Made by a program: the position numbers and the translations under genes. This document shows positions 1 to 5,585 of a stretch of 5,940 bases of DNA, in pieces. How positions within the stretch are numbered: position 1 is the stretch's first letter; each line of letters starts with the position of its first letter. The notes below the pieces were generated by a model. That model made no database searches and had not been told where the DNA came from. It worked only from the letters and a program-made list of their open reading frames with translations. The DNA is from Nitrospirota bacterium. GTDB lineage: Bacteria > Nitrospirota > Nitrospiria > SBBL01 > Manganitrophaceae. The DNA is taken from the NCBI GenBank assembly GCA_023248505.1, contig JAHFEM010000144.1, forward strand, positions 1 through 5,940, read 5' to 3'.

Positions 1-194
1 GCGACCAACGTCACCTGGTAGCTCTGGTAAGCGGATGGGGAGATCCCCAAGTAGGAACGTCCAAAAAACATAAGCGAGACGAACACCAGATGAAGGATAA
101 AGGACAAGGCGACCATCTTGGAAAGACCCTCCGCACGGCGGAAGGCGATTCCATTCTCCGAGACCCAGTCCGGACTCCAACGGACGACTGTCAT
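1..194 (-). CDS. TolA/TonB-family energy transducer, N-terminal part (cut by left window edge)
   Basis: This is the first 64 codons of a protein running off the left edge; it was found by translating the reverse complement. It opens MTVVRWSPDW, a short cytoplasmic segment of about 26 residues, followed by one hydrophobic segment at about residues 27-45 (MVALSFILHLVFVSLMFFG). The chain then enters the periplasm with a stretch ending SYQVTLV. One N-terminal anchor with a conserved-looking His inside it is typical of TolA and TonB, which span the periplasm and pass proton-motive energy from the TolQR or ExbBD channel to the outer membrane. The position after tolQ and tolR on the same strand supports this. 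The ATG at 194 was chosen because GGGGGAG lies 11 nt upstream; an in-frame GTG at 206 has no room for a ribosome site. The C-terminal domain that would separate TolA from TonB is outside the window. Confidence 0.7.
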   Translation of the reverse strand, partial: MTVVRWSPDWVSENGIAFRRAEGLSKMVALSFILHLVFVSLMFFGRSYLGISPSAYQSYQVTLV

Positions 195-315
195 CGATCT
201 ACCCACTCCCCCGCGAAATCAGCCGACGTTGCTGGACCCTCAGGATCAGAGCGATTTCCCTCGGGAGGAACAGCCCGCTGGGGTGAAACCGCTCAAAAAG
301 GACGGTCAATTTTAA

Positions 316-380
316 GGCTTCAACCGATCGTGAACGGCGGGGATGCAGTCCCCGGACCCCTCACCGGCCTCTTTAACGAG
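316..380 (-). promoter_or_regulatory. Structured leader in the tolR-transducer gap, weakly cobalamin-riboswitch-like
   Basis: On the minus strand this segment carries two hairpins in a row: CCGGTGAGGGGTCCGG (368-353, CCGG pairing with CCGG) and CGGGGACTGCATCCCCG (354-338, six perfect pairs). It then reads CCGCCGTTCACGATCGG. The order and wording recall the conserved core of cobalamin riboswitches (CCGGTGAAA..TCCGG, a G-rich ACTG..CCC stem, then CCGC..ACTG). It lies upstream of a TonB/TolA-like gene, which is a plausible setting. Against it, the invariant GGGAA and GCCACTG words are altered, no clear B12 box is seen (only a loose AGCC..GACC at about 317-303), and no GGTGCC element is found upstream. 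It could be a degenerate or different RNA, or chance. Confidence 0.2.
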
Positions 381-432
381 TGATCTCAATCCTGGCGGAG
401 AAGGCCTTTTCTCTATCCTAGTGCGCCGAACG

Positions 433-452
433 CCCTCTGACGCCATCAGGGG
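433..452 (-). other. Hairpin just after tolR
   Basis: The minus-strand transcript can form CCC-CTGA paired with TCAG-GGG, seven pairs with one bulged base and a five-base loop, about 30 nt after the tolR stop. No U-tract follows, so it is not a standard intrinsic terminator. It may mark the 3' end of the tolQR message after trimming, or simply be part of the structured gap. The rest of the gap (195-481) holds no convincing gene; the best minus-strand ORF is 44 codons without a good ribosome site. Confidence 0.3.
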
Positions 453-481
453 TAAAGGCGCGCGGTTGGCCTCGCGTGAGT

Positions 482-904
482 TTAACGGGAAGGGGAATCT
501 TTCTGAAGCGGTTCCGTCACAATACCGAGCTTGTCGATTCCGGCGCGTTTGATCAAATCCATCACTTGGACAACCGTACCGTAGGGGACGTCCCGATCGG
601 CACGAAGGTAGATCGACACATCCGGAGAACTCCCCTTCAATCCCTGGAGCCTTCCCTCTAAACGGGCCAATCCGACCTCTTCCTTATCTAAATAGATCGC
701 TTGGTTTTTTTCAATCGTCAGGACCTTTCGCTCTTCCGGCCGGATGGTGTTGGTCGCCGCCTGCGGCAGCTTGATATCCATCCCCCGGTAAAGAAGCGGG
801 GCGGTCACCATAAAAATAATGAGCAAGACAAGGACCACATCGACCAGGGGAATGACATTGATTTCGGCCATCAGTTTTCGATGGCGATCTGTCGAGGACA
901 TCAT
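482..904 (-). CDS. tolR: TolR/ExbD-family proton channel subunit
   Basis: The protein has 140 residues, the usual length for TolR (E. coli about 142). It is anchored by one transmembrane helix (about 17-37) with a periplasmic C-terminal domain. The signature AEINVIPLVDVVLVLLIIFM at 13-32 contains the membrane aspartate D22 that carries protons through the TolQR/ExbBD channel. A typical TAP follows at 34-36. The C-terminal stretch with DVPYGTVVQVMDLIKRAGI (105-123) and the ending GIVTEP matches TolR better than ExbD. AGGGA lies 7 nt before the first of two adjacent ATGs (904 and 901), so the first is preferred. It follows tolQ by 137 bp. TolQR with TolA uses the proton gradient to keep the outer membrane attached to the dividing cell wall; ExbD in a TonB system is the alternative reading. 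Confidence 0.85.
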   Translation of the reverse strand: MMSSTDRHRKLMAEINVIPLVDVVLVLLIIFMVTAPLLYRGMDIKLPQAATNTIRPEERKVLTIEKNQAIYLDKEEVGLARLEGRLQGLKGSSPDVSIYLRADRDVPYGTVVQVMDLIKRAGIDKLGIVTEPLQKDSPSR

Positions 905-957
905 GATTTATTCCCTATCGGGGCACTCTCTATCTAAAACTCTTGAAGGCCACCTGG

Positions 958-986
958 AACGGCGCGCCCGTTTTCGACACGCCGTT
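958..986. repeat. Inverted repeat in the tolQ-tolR gap
   Basis: AACGGCG (958-964) and CGCCGTT (980-986) form a perfect 7-bp inverted repeat around a 15-bp loop. It is flanked by two copies of CTCTTGAAG (940-948 and 991-999). No T-run follows on either strand, so it is not a standard terminator. It could be a protein-binding site or an mRNA stem between two genes that are normally tightly packed. Confidence 0.3.
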
Positions 987-1041
987 TCCCCTCTTGAAGA
1001 AATCCTCTCCGCCACGATTCGCGATCGGATGCAAGAAGGGA

Positions 1042-1770
1042 CTACCTCACCTTCCGGCTGCTCTGCAGATGAAACAGTTTTTCCTCCACCAAGGAGGTGA
1101 GTTCCGCCGCGAAGACTTCCAACTGGACTTCCATTTTTCGGATTTTGTTCACGAAGATATTATAGGCCACCACCGCCGGAATCGCCACAAAAAGACCGGC
1201 CGCCGTGGCGATCAGCGCCTCGGAGACCCCCGGGGCGACCGAAGCGATGTTGGCGTTTCCCTGTCGGCCGATCTCCTGGAAAGAGTCGATGATGCCCCAG
1301 ACGGTTCCAAACAATCCGACAAAGGGGGCGGTGTTCCCAACGGTTGCGAGAAAATGAAGGTAGCGTTCCTGATGGGCCATCTCGTCTTGGACGCCGCTCT
1401 GGAGGGTGCGCTGGAGGCTGGCCAAGAGCATTGGCCGATTCCCATCCATCGAGGGAAGCGCATCCTCTCCGCTCTTCTCAAGATAGGGACGCATCTTATC
1501 GATCGCCGCCTGATAGACCATCACCATGGGGCCCTCATTCCGCTGGAGGGCCTTCTGCTGAATTTCCATCAAATCATCGATCTTCGAGAAGAGGACCAGA
1601 AACCGCTTGTTCTCGGTCTCGGCCTTCCGCAGGGTAATCCACTTGTACAAAATGATCGCCCAGGTAGTGATCGAAGCGAGAAGAAGAACGGTCAGGACAC
1701 TCTTTGCGACAATACCTGCGGAAAGAATCAGCTCAAAGATGGAAACATGTGAACCTGCGCTCAAAGGCAA
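1042..1770 (-). CDS. tolQ: TolQ/ExbB-family proton channel protein
   Basis: A 242-residue inner-membrane protein of the MotA/TolQ/ExbB family, close to the roughly 230 residues of E. coli TolQ. Three membrane segments are visible at about 19-42, 139-161 and 178-203, with a long cytoplasmic loop between the first and second. The family blocks VGNTAPFVGLFGTVWGIIDS (144-163) and APGVSEALIATAAGLFVAIP (179-198) are intact, including the conserved channel-lining threonines. The N-terminus (TTWAIILYKW) and the GLFGTVWGI wording favour TolQ over ExbB. It forms a pentameric channel around TolR helices. The start codon is TTG at 1770; AGGGAG lies 11 nt upstream, which is rather far, and a second in-frame TTG at 1764 is possible. 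No upstream in-frame ATG exists before the tRNA. No strong promoter was recognised in 1771-1940, so it may be read from there weakly or from the tRNA promoter. Confidence 0.88.
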   Translation of the reverse strand: MPLSAGSHVSIFELILSAGIVAKSVLTVLLLASITTWAIILYKWITLRKAETENKRFLVLFSKIDDLMEIQQKALQRNEGPMVMVYQAAIDKMRPYLEKSGEDALPSMDGNRPMLLASLQRTLQSGVQDEMAHQERYLHFLATVGNTAPFVGLFGTVWGIIDSFQEIGRQGNANIASVAPGVSEALIATAAGLFVAIPAVVAYNIFVNKIRKMEVQLEVFAAELTSLVEEKLFHLQSSRKVR

Positions 1771-1797
1771 AACAGTTGGATCTCCCTTCGATAAGCG

Positions 1798-1818
1798 CGC
1801 CCACCTTCGGGATGGGCG
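1798..1818 (-). other. Hairpin in the tolQ leader
   Basis: CGCCCA (1798-1803) and TGGGCG (1813-1818) pair perfectly, with two further C-G pairs inside (1804-1805 with 1810-1811) and one bulged base at 1812. It lies about 28 bp upstream of the tolQ start and just outside its ribosome site, so it could modulate translation or protect the processed end of the mRNA. No U-tract follows. Confidence 0.3.
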
Positions 1819-1915
1819 GAAAGATAAACGAATCGATTTGTATCCGCGCGTCGAATCTCAGAGCAACCGGCGTAAAATACGGCGCGCTTGCATATTGGAT
1901 CGTTTGGGGAAGGTC

Positions 1916-1937
1916 TGCCTCTTTTTGCAACGAGGCA
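1916..1937 (-). other. Stem-loop immediately downstream of tRNA-Asp
   Basis: TGCCTC and GAGGCA (1932-1937 and 1916-1921 on the plus strand) form a 6-bp stem with a 10-nt A-rich loop, starting 3 nt after the encoded CCA end. There is no U-run, so it is unlikely to terminate on its own. It may guide 3' end processing of the tRNA and leave transcription free to run on into tolQ. Confidence 0.3.
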
Positions 1938-1940
1938 AGG

Positions 1941-2017
1941 TGGCGGGGCCGACGAGGATCGAACTCGCGACTTCCGGCGTGACAGGCCGGCGTTCTAACC
2001 AGCTGAACTACGGCCCC
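1941..2017 (-). tRNA. tRNA-Asp (anticodon GTC)
   Basis: A 77-nt cloverleaf folds cleanly on the minus strand. The acceptor stem is GGGGCCG with CGGCCCC, discriminator G, and an encoded CCA (plus-strand TGG at 1941-1943). The D arm is GTTC..GAAC. The anticodon stem is CCGGC/GCCGG around loop CTGTCAC, giving anticodon GTC (plus-strand 1981-1983). The T arm is GCGAG-TTCGATC-CTCGT. It is second in a tandem pair behind tRNA-Val, 105 bp away, and is probably co-transcribed and cut from a common precursor. Confidence 0.97.
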
Positions 2018-2067
2018 CCAGGACCTAACTTCAATTCTTCATTGCATCGGCATCGGGCCGAACATCA

Positions 2068-2096
2068 GAACCGACGGCGTGATTGCTTCTCGGTTC
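2068..2096 (-). repeat. Inverted repeat in the tRNA spacer
   Basis: GAACCGA (2068-2074) and TCGGTTC (2090-2096) form a perfect 7-bp inverted repeat with a 15-nt loop, midway between the two tRNA genes. In the precursor RNA this would be a stem available for processing enzymes. No T-run follows, so it is not a standard terminator. Confidence 0.3.
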
Positions 2097-2122
2097 CGCC
2101 CATCCCTGGTCCTCTCCCAATG

Positions 2123-2198
2123 TGGTAGGCGGAACAGGGATCGAACCTGTGACCTTCGGCTTGTAAGGCCGACGCTCTACCAACTGAGCTATCCGCCC
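2123..2198 (-). tRNA. tRNA-Val (anticodon TAC)
   Basis: A 76-nt cloverleaf on the minus strand. The acceptor is GGGCGGA with TCCGCCT (first pair G-U), discriminator A, and CCA is encoded (plus-strand TGG at 2123-2125). The D arm is GCTC..GAGC. The anticodon stem is TCGGC/GCCGA around loop CTTACAA, giving anticodon TAC (plus-strand 2163-2165). The T arm is ACAGG-TTCGATC-CCTGT. It is the first gene of the leftward tRNA unit, with strong sigma70-type promoter elements upstream. Confidence 0.97.
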
Positions 2199-2221
2199 GA
2201 CATTCACGCCACAGCGCATCT

Positions 2222-2250
2222 CTGATCATGAGCCTGTGGATATTTGTCAA
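2222..2250 (-). promoter_or_regulatory. Possible proximal tRNA promoter
   Basis: A perfect TTGACA -35 on the minus strand (plus 2245-2250) lies about 50 bp from tRNA-Val. At 16-17 bp spacing there is only a poor -10 (TGATCA or GATCAG). If used, the leader would be about 17 nt, which is natural for a tRNA gene. The weak -10 keeps confidence low. Confidence 0.3.
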
Positions 2251-2264
2251 CCCGCTTATCTTGC

Positions 2265-2294
2265 TTGATCATTCGGGCAATATTTTTGTAGAAT
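2265..2294 (+). promoter_or_regulatory. Candidate promoter for the propeller lipoprotein
   Basis: TTGATC (2265-2270) and TAGAAT (2289-2294) are separated by 18 bp, giving a start near 2301 and a leader of about 40 nt before the TTG start at 2341. The match is moderate. Its -10 overlaps that of the leftward promoter, so the two should exclude each other. Confidence 0.35.
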
Positions 2295-2318
2295 ACTACC
2301 AACTTTTTGGTTTGTCAA
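2290..2318 (-). promoter_or_regulatory. Strong sigma70-type promoter of the tRNA unit
   Basis: On the minus strand TTGACA (plus 2313-2318) is followed after exactly 17 bp by TATTCT (plus 2290-2295). This is a perfect -35, optimal spacing and a good -10. Transcription would begin near 2283 and read leftwards through tRNA-Val and tRNA-Asp, possibly on into tolQ. Confidence 0.65.
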
Positions 2319-2340
2319 CAAAAACGGAGTTCAGAACGGG

Positions 2341-3447
2341 TTGAGACCCTCACTTTTTTTTCTCGTTATTTTCTCTTGTCTTCTCGGATGCACCCAACCC
2401 GCACCGATTACGCCCCCCCCGCCGGCGGCGCCTCCCCGCTTCATTAACTTCGAAACGGGAGCCAACGTCAAGAGTCTCGCTTTTGACGGAGAGGATCTCT
2501 GGCTCGGATTAGCAAGCGGTCTGATCCGGTACGACACGCGCACCCCCGATCGCCACGAGACCTTCACCATCCGATCGACACAAGGTCTTCTCGCCAAAGG
2601 GATCTACAAAGTTGGGGTCGACCCGCAAGGACGCAAATGGGTCGGCACCTACGGCGGCGGGCTCTCCCGATTCGACGGCCGAGAGTGGATCACCTACACC
2701 CCTTACGGCGGCGGCCGGATTACCTATGAGGATGCCTGGACGGTCTATCCCGCCGGCAACGGGTTGGGCGATCTCTGGGTCTATGATATTTTCTTTGATC
2801 CGGACGGCACCGTTTGGGTCGCCACCTGGAAAGGGGTCAGCCGCTTCGACGGAAAGCGCTTTAAAACATATACCCAAGAAGACGGCCTCCTCGACAAGTG
2901 GGTCTATGCCATCGCGAAAGATCGCGACGGAAATTTCTGGTTCGGGACCGAAGGAGGGGTGAATCGCTTCGACGGAAAGAACTGGACCGGCTATACCCAC
3001 CGCGACGGACTGGGCGCCGAGATCGGCGGTCCCTCGCCCGGCGCAACCTCTTCCTATGACGAGAGCGGACACCACGGCCAAGGAAGCAAGGAAAACCAAA
3101 CTGCGAACCCCAATTTTGTTCTCGACATCGCCGTTGACCGGGAGAACAACATCTGGGTCGGGACGTGGGGCGCGGGGCTCTCCCGCTTCGACGGAAAGCG
3201 ATGGACGACCTACACCGCCGGCAGCGGAACGATCGGCGGGAATTATGTGCATGCCCTTGAAATCGACTCCAAAGGAACCCTCTGGGCGGGAACCGATCAC
3301 GGCGTCTCCCGTTTCGACGGAAAAGGCTGGAAGACCTACACCACCGCCGACGGCCTTCAAGACAACAACGTCTTCGCGATCGCCTTCGATGCGCAAGGCA
3401 ACAAATGGTTCGGCACCTGGACCGGCCTCAGCAAAATGATCGATTAG
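2341..3447 (+). CDS. Seven-bladed beta-propeller lipoprotein (two-component-regulator propeller repeats)
   Basis: The protein has 368 residues. Residues 1-17 are a lipoprotein signal (MRPSLFFLVIFSCLLGC) with lipobox LLGC and acylated Cys17. A Pro-rich linker follows (19-32), then repeats of the pattern W-x-G-T-x-x-G-[LV]-S-R-F-D-G-K-x-W-x-x-Y-T. The repeat tryptophans stand at 54, 100, 159, 200, 272, 315 and 356, so seven blades of about 41 residues; two longer gaps are loop insertions (121-143 and 225-258). These are Reg_prop-type repeats, normally fused to the periplasmic side of sensor kinases in hybrid two-component systems. Here the propeller stands alone, 43 bp ahead of a response regulator and kinase, so a ligand-binding or signalling partner is plausible but inferred. 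The start is TTG with GGAG 11 nt upstream; no in-frame ATG or GTG was found nearby upstream. The ligand is unknown. Confidence 0.88.
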   Translation: MRPSLFFLVIFSCLLGCTQPAPITPPPPAAPPRFINFETGANVKSLAFDGEDLWLGLASGLIRYDTRTPDRHETFTIRSTQGLLAKGIYKVGVDPQGRKWVGTYGGGLSRFDGREWITYTPYGGGRITYEDAWTVYPAGNGLGDLWVYDIFFDPDGTVWVATWKGVSRFDGKRFKTYTQEDGLLDKWVYAIAKDRDGNFWFGTEGGVNRFDGKNWTGYTHRDGLGAEIGGPSPGATSSYDESGHHGQGSKENQTANPNFVLDIAVDRENNIWVGTWGAGLSRFDGKRWTTYTAGSGTIGGNYVHALEIDSKGTLWAGTDHGVSRFDGKGWKTYTTADGLQDNNVFAIAFDAQGNKWFGTWTGLSKMID

Positions 3448-3455
3448 CCGCCTCA

Positions 3456-3484
3456 TTTTCCTTCCAGACCCGCTGTGTTATAAT
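3456..3484 (+). promoter_or_regulatory. Extended -10 promoter for the regulator-kinase pair, leaderless type
   Basis: A perfect TATAAT (3479-3484) preceded by TG one base away (TGTTATAAT) is an extended -10 element, which explains the poor -35 (TTTTCC, 3456-3461, 17-bp spacing). Placing the hexamer at -12 to -7 puts +1 on the A of the regulator ATG at 3491. No Shine-Dalgarno sequence precedes that ATG, in keeping with a leaderless message. Confidence 0.6.
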
Positions 3485-3490
3485 CGCCCC

Positions 3491-4156
3491 ATGCGTTTTT
3501 TGGTCGTGGAGGATGAGGAGAAGGTCGCCCGGTTCGTCCGACGGGCGCTTGAAGAGGAAAGCTACGCCGTCGATGTGGTCGGCGATGGAGAGTCGGCCAT
3601 CGACCAGGCGGAGGTGATCCCGTACGATCTGATCATCCTCGACTTGACCCTCCCGAAAAAAGGGGGATTGGAGGTCCTCCAATGGCTAAGACAAAAGGGG
3701 CGCAAGACCCCGGTTCTCATCCTCACGGCCCGGACGGCGATCGACGATCGGGTGAAGGGGCTCGACCTCGGCGCCGATGATTACCTGGTAAAGCCGTTTG
3801 CGATTGCGGAGCTCCTCGCCCGTCTCCGGGCGCTGCTGCGCCGGGGCGGCGCGACGGCGCCGCTGCTCCAGGCGGACGACCTCATCCTCGATCCGGTTTC
3901 CCACGAGGTTCGCCGCGCGGGACAGAAGATTGAATTGACGACCAAAGAATATGCCCTTCTCGAATACTTCATGCGAAATCCGAATCGGGTCCTCACCCGA
4001 TCGATGATCTCGGAGCATGTCTGGGACATCCACTTCGACACCTTCACCAATGTCATCGATGTCTACGTCAATTACCTTCGGAACAAAGTGGATCGCGGCT
4101 TCAAACGCCCTTTAATCCAAACCATCCGCGGAGTCGGTTATGTCCTCAAAACCTGA
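3491..4156 (+). CDS. OmpR/PhoB-family response regulator
   Basis: The protein has 221 residues, the standard length for this family. The receiver domain (about 1-118) has the acidic pocket E7/D8, phospho-acceptor D51 (in LIILDLTLP), T79, the switch aromatic Y98 and the invariant K101 (VKPF). All catalytic residues are present. The C-terminal winged-helix domain (about 127-221) carries the recognition helix near 187-201 (NVIDVYVNYLRNKVD) and the closing wing GVGYVLKT. Sequence character is nearest the CusR/CopR-like (metal or envelope stress) branch, but the stimulus cannot be read from this. It is a DNA-binding transcription factor activated by the kinase gene that overlaps its 3' end. No Shine-Dalgarno precedes the ATG; a TATAAT ends 7 nt before it. 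Its likely target site is the set of 11-bp-phased TTAAYC boxes behind the kinase gene. Confidence 0.93.
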   Translation: MRFLVVEDEEKVARFVRRALEEESYAVDVVGDGESAIDQAEVIPYDLIILDLTLPKKGGLEVLQWLRQKGRKTPVLILTARTAIDDRVKGLDLGADDYLVKPFAIAELLARLRALLRRGGATAPLLQADDLILDPVSHEVRRAGQKIELTTKEYALLEYFMRNPNRVLTRSMISEHVWDIHFDTFTNVIDVYVNYLRNKVDRGFKRPLIQTIRGVGYVLKT

Positions 4157-5579
4157 TCTCCAGCGGTGGGCTTGGCCCGCTTCGATCCGGGGGCGGCTCG
4201 CCCTCTGGTACGGCACCATTCTGGGAGGGGTCTTTCTTTTCGTCGGTATCCTTCTGTACGTCTACCTCTCGAAAAATCTCCATTCGGATTTCGACCTCTC
4301 GCTTCGCTCCACCGCGGAAGCCCTGGCGCGGGCTTCCGCCGATCGCAGCCCTCCGCTCCCGGAACTCGACATCGAGGCCCTTCTTCAGCAGTTCGACAAT
4401 CCCGACCTTTCGAGCAATTTCTTTCAGCTCTTCGACCCCCGCGGCCGCTTCGGCGCCCGATCGCGGAATCTCTCCAAACGTCCTTACCCGTTGACAGAGT
4501 CGGCCCTGAACAACGCCCTACAGGGAAAATATACTTATGAAACGTTCATCGACTCCGATCGAGGGAAGATTCGATGGGTCACTTACCCCGTGATTCAAGA
4601 TGGACGGCTGGTCAACATCCTCCAGGTCGGCGGTTCGCTTCGGAATCTCGAAGGGGTGCTGCAGCGGCTTCGGCTGATCCTCCTGTTGATCTTCCCCGCC
4701 ACCCTTCTGGTGGCGGTGGCCGGGGGATGGATCCTGACCCATCGGGCGCTCCAGCCGGTCGATGCCATGGCTCAGGTGGCGCGCCGGATCACGGCAGGCG
4801 ATCTCTCCCGCCGGATTCCGGTCCATGCGGAGCAAGACGAGCTCTCTCGGCTGGCCGAGACATTCAACGCCATGATCGCGCAATTGGAAGAATCGATTCA
4901 GCGCCTCCGGCAGTTTTCCGCCGACGCTTCTCACGAGCTTCGGACCCCGTTGACGATCCTCAAGGGAGAGACCGAGCTGGCGCTGCGCCAGGCCCGGACC
5001 ATGGAGGAGTATCAGCAGACGCTGGCCAGCTCGCTGGAGGAGATCGACCGGATCTCCCGGATTGTCGAGGAGCTCTTTCTTCTCTCGAAGGCCGATCTGG
5101 GCGAGGCCCGCCTGGAGAAGAAGCCGGTGGCGCTGGCCCCGCTTTTCAGGGAAACCCTCGCGCAGATGGATCTCCTCGCAAAAGAAAAAGAGCTCTCGCT
5201 TCGATTCGACTGCCGCGAAGAGGCGACGATCACCGGCGATTGCGATCGGCTCCGGGAGCTTCTTCTCAATCTGGTCGAAAACGCCATTCGTTATACGCCG
5301 CCTCAAGGGAGGATTGTCGTGACCCTCTCCCGGGAGAAAGGTCACGCGCGCATCGTCGTCGCCGACACGGGAATCGGCATTCCTAAAGAAGATCTTCCCA
5401 AAATCTTCGACCGTTTCTATCGCGCCGATTCCGCCCGGGAGATCCATCCGAAAGGGAGCGGCCTCGGACTCTCTATTTGCCGGTGGATCGTCCATGCGCA
5501 CGGCGGAACGATCCAGGCCGACAGCACGCCCGGTCTCGGCACACTCTTTACCCTTCGCTTCCCCCTTCGCGACGATTAG
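4140..5579 (+). CDS. Membrane sensor histidine kinase (HAMP, HisKA, HATPase), CusS-like
   Basis: The protein has 479 residues and classical architecture. TM1 is at about 19-43, a periplasmic sensor region at about 44-175, and TM2 at about 176-199. HAMP follows at about 200-253 with its P..R..GDLS..I pattern. The dimerisation/phospho-acceptor domain has H265 in FSADASHELRTPLT. The ATPase domain has N box N377/N381 (LLLNLVENAIRYTP), G1 DTGIGIP (409-415), F box FDRFYR (423-428) and G2 GSGLGLSI (439-446). All key residues are intact, so it should be active. The N-terminus (SIRGRLALWYG) and H box resemble heavy-metal-type kinases. It starts inside the regulator gene (17-nt overlap), with GGAG 6 nt before the ATG, indicating translational coupling. 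The periplasmic domain has no recognised fold; signal input could involve the neighbouring propeller lipoprotein (inference). Confidence 0.93.
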   Translation: MSSKPDLQRWAWPASIRGRLALWYGTILGGVFLFVGILLYVYLSKNLHSDFDLSLRSTAEALARASADRSPPLPELDIEALLQQFDNPDLSSNFFQLFDPRGRFGARSRNLSKRPYPLTESALNNALQGKYTYETFIDSDRGKIRWVTYPVIQDGRLVNILQVGGSLRNLEGVLQRLRLILLLIFPATLLVAVAGGWILTHRALQPVDAMAQVARRITAGDLSRRIPVHAEQDELSRLAETFNAMIAQLEESIQRLRQFSADASHELRTPLTILKGETELALRQARTMEEYQQTLASSLEEIDRISRIVEELFLLSKADLGEARLEKKPVALAPLFRETLAQMDLLAKEKELSLRFDCREEATITGDCDRLRELLLNLVENAIRYTPPQGRIVVTLSREKGHARIVVADTGIGIPKEDLPKIFDRFYRADSAREIHPKGSGLGLSICRWIVHAHGGTIQADSTPGLGTLFTLRFPLRDD

Positions 5580-5585
5580 AGTTTT

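Noticed and set aside
316..447. Minus-strand 44-codon frame in the tolR-transducer gap beginning MASEGVRRTR
   Set aside because: No convincing ribosome site, no motif, and it coincides with hairpin-forming sequence better explained as RNA structure.
943..1752. Plus-strand 269-codon frame
   Set aside because: It lies opposite tolQ, whose family motifs are unmistakable; this frame is rich in His, Arg and Gly and shows no domain.
1733..1930. Minus-strand 65-codon frame starting with ATG between tRNA-Asp and tolQ
   Set aside because: It overlaps the 5' end of tolQ in another frame, has no recognisable motif, and its start lies inside the post-tRNA stem-loop.
1607..2128. Plus-strand frame of 173 codons containing RIELATSGVTGRRSNQLNY
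   Set aside because: It is antisense to tolQ and tRNA-Asp, and the quoted peptide is a typical antisense-tRNA artefact.
2031..2250. Two minus-strand frames of 61-62 codons reading IAQLVERRPYKPKVTGSIPV and SSVGRASALQAEGHRFDPC
   Set aside because: These are the familiar false peptides produced by translating a tRNA gene; they lie across tRNA-Val.
2509..3456. Minus-strand 315-codon frame
   Set aside because: It is a complementary shadow of the propeller repeats, whose regular W-x-G-T/FDGK pattern proves the plus strand is coding.
4518..5501. Minus-strand 327-codon frame and a plus-strand 270-codon frame at 4574-5386
   Set aside because: Both overlap the histidine kinase, which has every catalytic motif in order; these frames show only low-complexity composition.
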